Below, piece by piece: positions 59,390 through 64,000 of a stretch of 64,000 nt of DNA. Both the position numbers and the translations under genes were made by a program. A model generated the notes under the pieces. That model was not told the origin of the DNA, searched no databases, and worked only from the letters and a program-made list of their open reading frames with translations. The stretch is from Torreya grandis (Eukaryota > Streptophyta > Pinopsida > Cupressales > Taxaceae), in the NCBI GenBank assembly GCA_037957365.1, contig JARHVA010002683.1:1-64000 (forward strand). The letters run 5' to 3'. Numbering within the stretch: the first letter of the stretch is position 1; the number at the start of each line of letters is the position of its first letter.

Positions 59390-60018
59390 CAATTTAATAT
59401 TTTTATGTGTAAAATATTTATATAGGTTCTATGAAGTCTTATGTGAAGAAGTGAGAAGGAAAGGCTTTGTATTGGGGTGTGGAGTTTTTCAATTTATTGA
59501 ATATCATCTTTGTGGGTTTTTTACCTCTTGGAGGTTTTTTCACTTTAACTTCTTATGTACTATGTCAATTTTGATGTGTACTCTTTGTCATCATTTATTA
59601 ATCTAGATGAAATCTATATTACATATATATTTTATATTATATTGATTTTATCATGGTATTAGAGCCATGAGATGATTGGGTATTTGACAAATATTTGAAT
59701 CTTCCAAAAAAAAAACTCTTGTCAATCACCCAATCATTTCATGGCTCTAATACCATGATAAAATCAATAGAATATAAAATATATATGTAATATATATTAT
59801 ATCTAGATGAATAAATGATGACAAAGATTACACATTAGAATTGACATAGTACACAAGAATTTAAAGTGGAAAGACCTCCAAGAGGTGAAAACCCACAAAG
59901 ATGATATTTTATAAATTAAGAAACTCTGCACCTCAATACAAAGTCTTTCCTTCTCACTTATTCACATAAGCCTTCACATAACCTTTGTAAATATTTGACA
60001 CATGCAAATATTAAATTC
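59390..60018. repeat. Large inverted repeat: two copies of LTR end plus PBS, head to head
   Basis: Left arm ~59,390-59,690 reads, on +, AATTTAATATTTTTATGTGT...GTGAGAAGGAAAGGC...TTTATCATGGTATTAGAGCC, then GATTGGGTATTTGAC. Right arm ~59,716-60,018 is its reverse complement (GTCAATCACCCAATC, GGCTCTAATACCATGATAAA, GCCTTCACATAACC...). Each arm holds ~250 bp of LTR, a 12-bp PBS and ~25 bp of leader. The loop is ~25 bp and A-rich. Confidence 0.9.
59744..59755 (-). other. Primer-binding site of the copia element
   Basis: GCTCTAATACCA on +, i.e. TGGTATTAGAGC, one base off the canonical Met-initiator site. It abuts the 5' LTR. A second, inverted copy (TGGTATTAGAGC on +) lies at ~59,653-59,664. Confidence 0.93.
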
Positions 60019-60288
60019 ACTAAGTGTATTTTCCATGAATAATACAATAGGGGTAAGACCCTATTTATAAAAAAAATGTGAGGGGAGGTGACCATTATAA
60101 CCAATGGGTCCATCCTTCCTGAGAATCATTTAAATTAATTGGTTAATAATAAATAATAATATTTTATTATTTATATTGATGAGGTTTTCACCTTGTGTTT
60201 AATAAATAATAAATTATTATTATTTAATAATAAACCAAAGTATGCTAAGGGTCTAAATTAGCCCACTTAGATATTAAATGTTCTAACA
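59756..60288 (-). repeat. 5' LTR of the 57-kb copia element
   Basis: Starts TGATAAAATCAATAG and ends ATGTTCTAACA. Copy of 57077-57614. Confidence 0.9.
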
Positions 60289-60395
60289 TAAATAAAAGTT
60301 TCAAAACCATATGAATTTCACTTGAGACCAATCTTTACTTGAAACTTATAGCATGTCTTAGATTTGTTTTTGGATTTTCCACATGTTAAGATACA
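60289..60395. repeat. LTR-like repeat F, part 4 (right end)
   Basis: AACCATATGAATTTCACTTG, GAGACCAATCTTTACTTG, TAGCATGTCTTAGAT and GTTAAGATACA match the end of E, showing where E's own insertion went in. Confidence 0.72.
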
Positions 60396-62310
60396 AAAAT
60401 ATAAAGTGATAATCATGCTTGCATTTCAAAAATAGCTAGTGAACAAATGCCTTGTATTACACCTACATATGATGATACATTGCATAGTAGTAAAAAGTTA
60501 AAAACTTCTTCTTATCATTCTTGTAATGAGCATATGGATGATACTTATTCTACTCTTACTTCTTCAAATGCATTAAATTTTGATTTTTATGAACCATAGG
60601 ATAATGATGATTATTATGATTATGATGAAAATGACATAGAATCTATACCTTCTACTTATTCTATGACATCACATATCTCTCTTGTTCAACCAAAAAATAG
60701 GTCACATATAAAAAGACACACACACACACTTATTCTTATGTGTATAATTTGCATTCACTAGAGAACAAAGCATATTATATTTAACAAGTATGTGACACTC
60801 CTTCAACAACTTAAATATTTGAAAGATACCAATGAATCCCCCTTAACCCACTTTACTATAGTAGAACCTATTTATCAAACAAACCAAAATGAGGGTGATT
60901 GCTAATTTCCCTCTAACTATGTTCAATATATCACACTTCCAAAGGTTATTGAGAGTAGATTTACCCTTTATAAACAATATTTCCAATATAATGTACTAAT
61001 AGATAAAATAAATAATAAAATCTAAGCATTAAATGAACCCCTTGATAATGATAATATACTTTCACAAGTGTTAATTTAATTAATGCATGTTGTGGGTGTT
61101 TTACAAAAATAAGTACATCATCTCAATTTGGAGAATGAATCATACAAATATTAATTTGATGCCAATGTTATACATAATAACCCTATTCCAAGCAGAATAT
61201 CAACTATGAGGTTGTCACACAACTTTCAAATACAGGTGTTACCCATCTTTGATAGACAAGGAGATCCATATTTACAGCTTAGGGCTTATGAAAAATTCAT
61301 GGCTCATATTACAAATAAGTTAATTATCCTATAAGTGTTTCCAAAGTCATTAAATGGGAAAACACTAGATTGGTTCCACCATACACTCCCTAGTGGATCT
61401 TTACATACATATGAGGAACTAGAGATAGTCTTTCTCAGACATTACATACGAAATAAGGGACCCCTAGTCATGCATGAGAGATTACCTTCACTGCACTAGG
61501 TCAAGAAAAATCCTACATCATAATACATTCTATGATTCAAATCTTATTTGTATCAGCTAATTTATCAACCAAAAAATTTGGAAATATAGTACATTTTTGT
61601 TAGAAGTTTAATATATCTTCTCAATGAGAGATTGTTATATATGACATTTAAATCATTTAGACATTTATGCAATGTAGCTATAGAAGTAGAGGCATAGTTG
61701 GGATTAGTAATTACATAGTTAGAGGCTGATTTGGCTATAGACCCCTCAGAGCCTTAGCCATAAAATTTAATATAAAATCCTACTCCAGTTCTAATTCATA
61801 AACTAGTGGAACATAAACAACCAATAAAAAAACTCAATAAGGGAAAAGATCCACTCTACATAGCACAATATATAATGACTAAAACATAGGATATACATAG
61901 AGGGGTTAGCTAGTTTTTAGATAAGGTTGGGCTCATTATATATTTCTTAAACTACTAGATAAGGGGATGATCACACTTTATTCAACTAATCATCATCCAC
62001 CACACCATTTACACTAGGTACCACATAAGCATTATTGTCATTTTCATTGGATAAATGGATATTCAGATGAACATTGTTATGAAATTTGAGTCCTCAACCA
62101 ATATGTTAGTTGAGGCATCATAGAGTTTACATAGGGGTCATTGGGACCTCATTTACCACACTCTCCTAGATCACACTCCTCTATGACAGAGTTATCTTAG
62201 GATGTTCATTTTAAGGAACCATTGGTTATTCATTATATAAGCCTTATGAATTATAGACACCCATTTATCAATAGCCCTATAAATCACATTCTTAGTAGCA
62301 ATGGAAACCA
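60396..62310 (+). pseudogene. gag of a third gag-only gypsy family member
   Basis: Colinear with the gag at 34.1-37.1 kb but on the + strand. It shows acidic NDDYYDYDENDIESIP (~60,600), INNKI*ALNEPLDNDNILSQ (~61,005; compare KINDQIQCLNEPLQD), and the capsid core LPIFDRQGDPYLQLRAYEKF then VFPKSLNGKTLDWFHHTLPS and GSLHTYEELEIVFLRHYIRN (61,238-61,460). The finger is CHYHWINGYSDEHC (~62,030; C-X2-H..., second His replaced by Ser/Asp), followed by GIIEFT and SHSSMTELS, the same order as the sister. TAA/TAG codons and frameshifts are scattered. The start is missing: F sequence abuts it, so the element's leader and 5' LTR are lost or are elsewhere. The 3' LTR would lie beyond the window. Confidence 0.8.
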
Positions 62311-62344
62311 ATGCACAAAATTCATAATGTACTTCTAATGCATA

Positions 62345-62665
62345 TAGCTATTAAGATATTTGGGAACAACTAAAAACCAAAAGGCATAGTTTTTGTATAA
62401 TCACCAATCAAAATTTATATAAATAATAATAGAGCTTAGAAAACACCTCTAATACACACACTAATCAAAATATTTGGGAATAAATATCAACCCAAAGGTA
62501 CAATTTTAGTTCAATAATAGATAAATATATATGGAAATCATTACAAATATCATAACCTAGATTTTTAGTTTACACACTGATAAAAATATTTTAAAGAATG
62601 CATACAACCCAGAGTGTAGTTTTAGAGCATCAATCAATCAATATTTTTTCATCAAAGTATACATA
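62345..62665 (+). repeat. Degenerate ~115-bp tandem repeat, three copies
   Basis: ATATTTGGGA at 62,356 and 62,470 and ATATTTTAAA at 62,586 (spacing 114 and 116). Each is followed ~20 bp later by AAAAGGCATAGTTTTT, CAAAGGTACAATTTTA and CAGAGTGTAGTTTTA. Confidence 0.7.
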
Positions 62666-63006
62666 TTCATATATTAGTATTACATCACAAGTGGTACCAT
62701 TTTCACAGTCTATGTCTACATCAACATAGCATGAGCATTATGGTCATTGGTTCTCCATGTCATTTAGGTTTAGATAGGGTATATCACCATCACATGTTAT
62801 AAACGTAGAAATATTATGAAATATAAACAAAAACCATTTACTAATAGAATACAAAAACTTAAACTCATACACATATGCCAAAAATATTCATACCCAAAAT
62901 AAATTGTAAAAATCAAAATTTGAAATAATCAAACTATCTTAAAACATAACAATGTATACAATATTAACAAGATCTAGTTGCCAATACATAATTCCAAATT
63001 AAAAAG

Positions 63007-63007
<1 letters not shown>

Positions 63008-63045
<38 letters not shown>
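63008..63045. repeat. (CA)15 followed by a short (TA) run
   Basis: 30 bp of CA repeats from 63,008 to 63,037, then ATATATAT. A simple microsatellite. Confidence 0.95.
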
Positions 63046-64000
63046 ACTCAAAATATCATTTTAATATAAATATGTTATATCCCTCAATGATGCAAACATG
63101 ACTGCTAAGACAAGATTCCTCACTATCACTCTTAGATAAATCAAAACTAAAACTAGAGGGCTCATTATCTCTACATGACCTTGATGCATGGATACATCTA
63201 CTCTCTCAAAACATGCCAAACTTAGCCATACACTCAACATGCTCTTTCTCTAGATGACTTCTAGGCTTACCTAGAGCATTAACATTAGGTATGGTACACC
63301 TATGCAGCTCCACACAACTCATCTCTATCTACTACTACCTACCTAAATGACATAGTAGCTATCACTACTTGATCAAACAAATGTGAATGTACCATAGAAA
63401 CATTGGTAGCTCAGTCCCCCAATCCATCCTCCATGACATCATATAAGATATGCCATGTCAACTCATGTAGTGCTGACTCAATGGTAACCTCCTAATACTC
63501 ATCATCTCTTGCACATAAAAATATCCACATAATTCATAAGAATCACAATATATAAACACATAATAGAATTTACACAAAACATACAAATATAATATCTAAC
63601 TTACCATCAATAGCCCTCAGAGGCTCTACATCTAATACCTCATATGTGATTATCTCACCTCTCAAGAATAGAGGTGCCCATTTATGGTCACTCTACCAAG
63701 CCACATAGGCCTCAATCATTCCAACATCATCTATCTCTAGTACATCAATCTTAAGATCATACTCTATCAATAGCATAGGAGCTAGCTCAGTAATTTACGG
63801 CCTAGACCCATTACCTATCCTTGTAGGAGCTTGATAAATCCTCAACCATACCATTAGTGTTGGGGCATATCTTGTATAACATTGAATTGTTGGGTAACCA
63901 TATCATACTAAAACTACTTATATACATTATCTTAGTGATCATGTATCTAAAAACTAACCTGAATCTAACTCAATTATGTGTTATCCTTAGGCCAACCTTG

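Larger units (their letters stand above)
57077..60288 (-). mobile_element. Ty1-copia element with internal deletion and head-to-head LTR inversion
   Basis: Minus-strand element in repeat F. LTRs 57077-57614 (538 bp) and 59756-60288 (533 bp) start TGATAAAATC and end TCTAACA. PBS and PPT are in the right places, and the target bases TACAT / TAAAT match at 4 of 5. The interior keeps only RT and RNase H; gag, protease and integrase are gone. In their place, next to the 5' LTR, is an inverted copy of the LTR end plus PBS (59,390-59,690). The LTRs are similar enough that the insertion looks relatively recent. Confidence 0.88.
62311..64000. other. Downstream non-coding part of the third gag element
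   Basis: No pol motif in either strand, in line with the pol-less family, though the window ends before the element does. It contains a ~115-bp tandem repeat and a CA run (separate entries). The last kilobase is rich in CATCTATC/CTACTACC lines of unknown origin. Confidence 0.45.

Overview
This window looks like a repeat-dominated intergenic stretch of a very large plant nuclear genome, most likely a gymnosperm. That is an inference from its AT-rich composition, its layers of nested and decayed LTR retrotransposons of both the Ty1-copia and Ty3-gypsy types, and plant-type gag, RT and primer-binding signals. No intact host gene, rRNA or tRNA gene was found. Almost every open frame is a shadow or a shred of a retroelement.

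Layout. 0.2-2.2 kb: small copia-like LTR element, its right LTR cut off. 2.2-5.1 kb: 5'-truncated LINE (+). 5.3-5.9 kb: tandem array with a 103/107-bp unit. 6-11.5 kb: AT-rich sequence with a diverged repeat pair and a copia RT fragment (+). 12-18 kb: the only host-like material. It holds an intron-containing pseudogene of an organellar-type HSP90, an unidentified two-exon fragment and another exon-like block. 18-22 kb: unassigned, AT-rich. 22,175-26,792: copia element (-) with 0.89-kb LTRs, PBS, PPT and a perfect 5-bp target duplication, but with integrase deleted. 29,558-38,704: 9.1-kb gypsy-type element (-) with 1.19-kb LTRs, a perfect target duplication, a recognisable gag and no visible pol. 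It carries a perfect (TTGTTAA)28 array and a 33-residue in-frame repeat in gag.

40.1-60.4 kb is a nest. Two copies of a ~1.28-kb LTR-like sequence (E and F) flank 2.9 kb holding antisense gypsy RT/RNase H. E is split by a + strand sister of the 29.6-kb element (41,295-48,752). F is split by three insertions: a 2.1-kb gag-only gypsy derivative (-), a ~2-kb probable solo LTR, and a copia element (-) that keeps RT/RNase H and contains a ~300-bp head-to-head inverted repeat of its own LTR end and PBS. 60.4-64 kb: gag (+) of a third member of the gag-only gypsy family, running to the window end.

The main theme is a family of gag-bearing, pol-less LTR elements (compare the published TR-GAG class), three copies in one window. 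Two copies share a long non-coding 3' module. Secondary points are the mini- and microsatellites that grew inside individual copies and the remnants of nuclear genes with spliceable intron boundaries. All element families were recognised by eye from translated motifs; no database search was possible.
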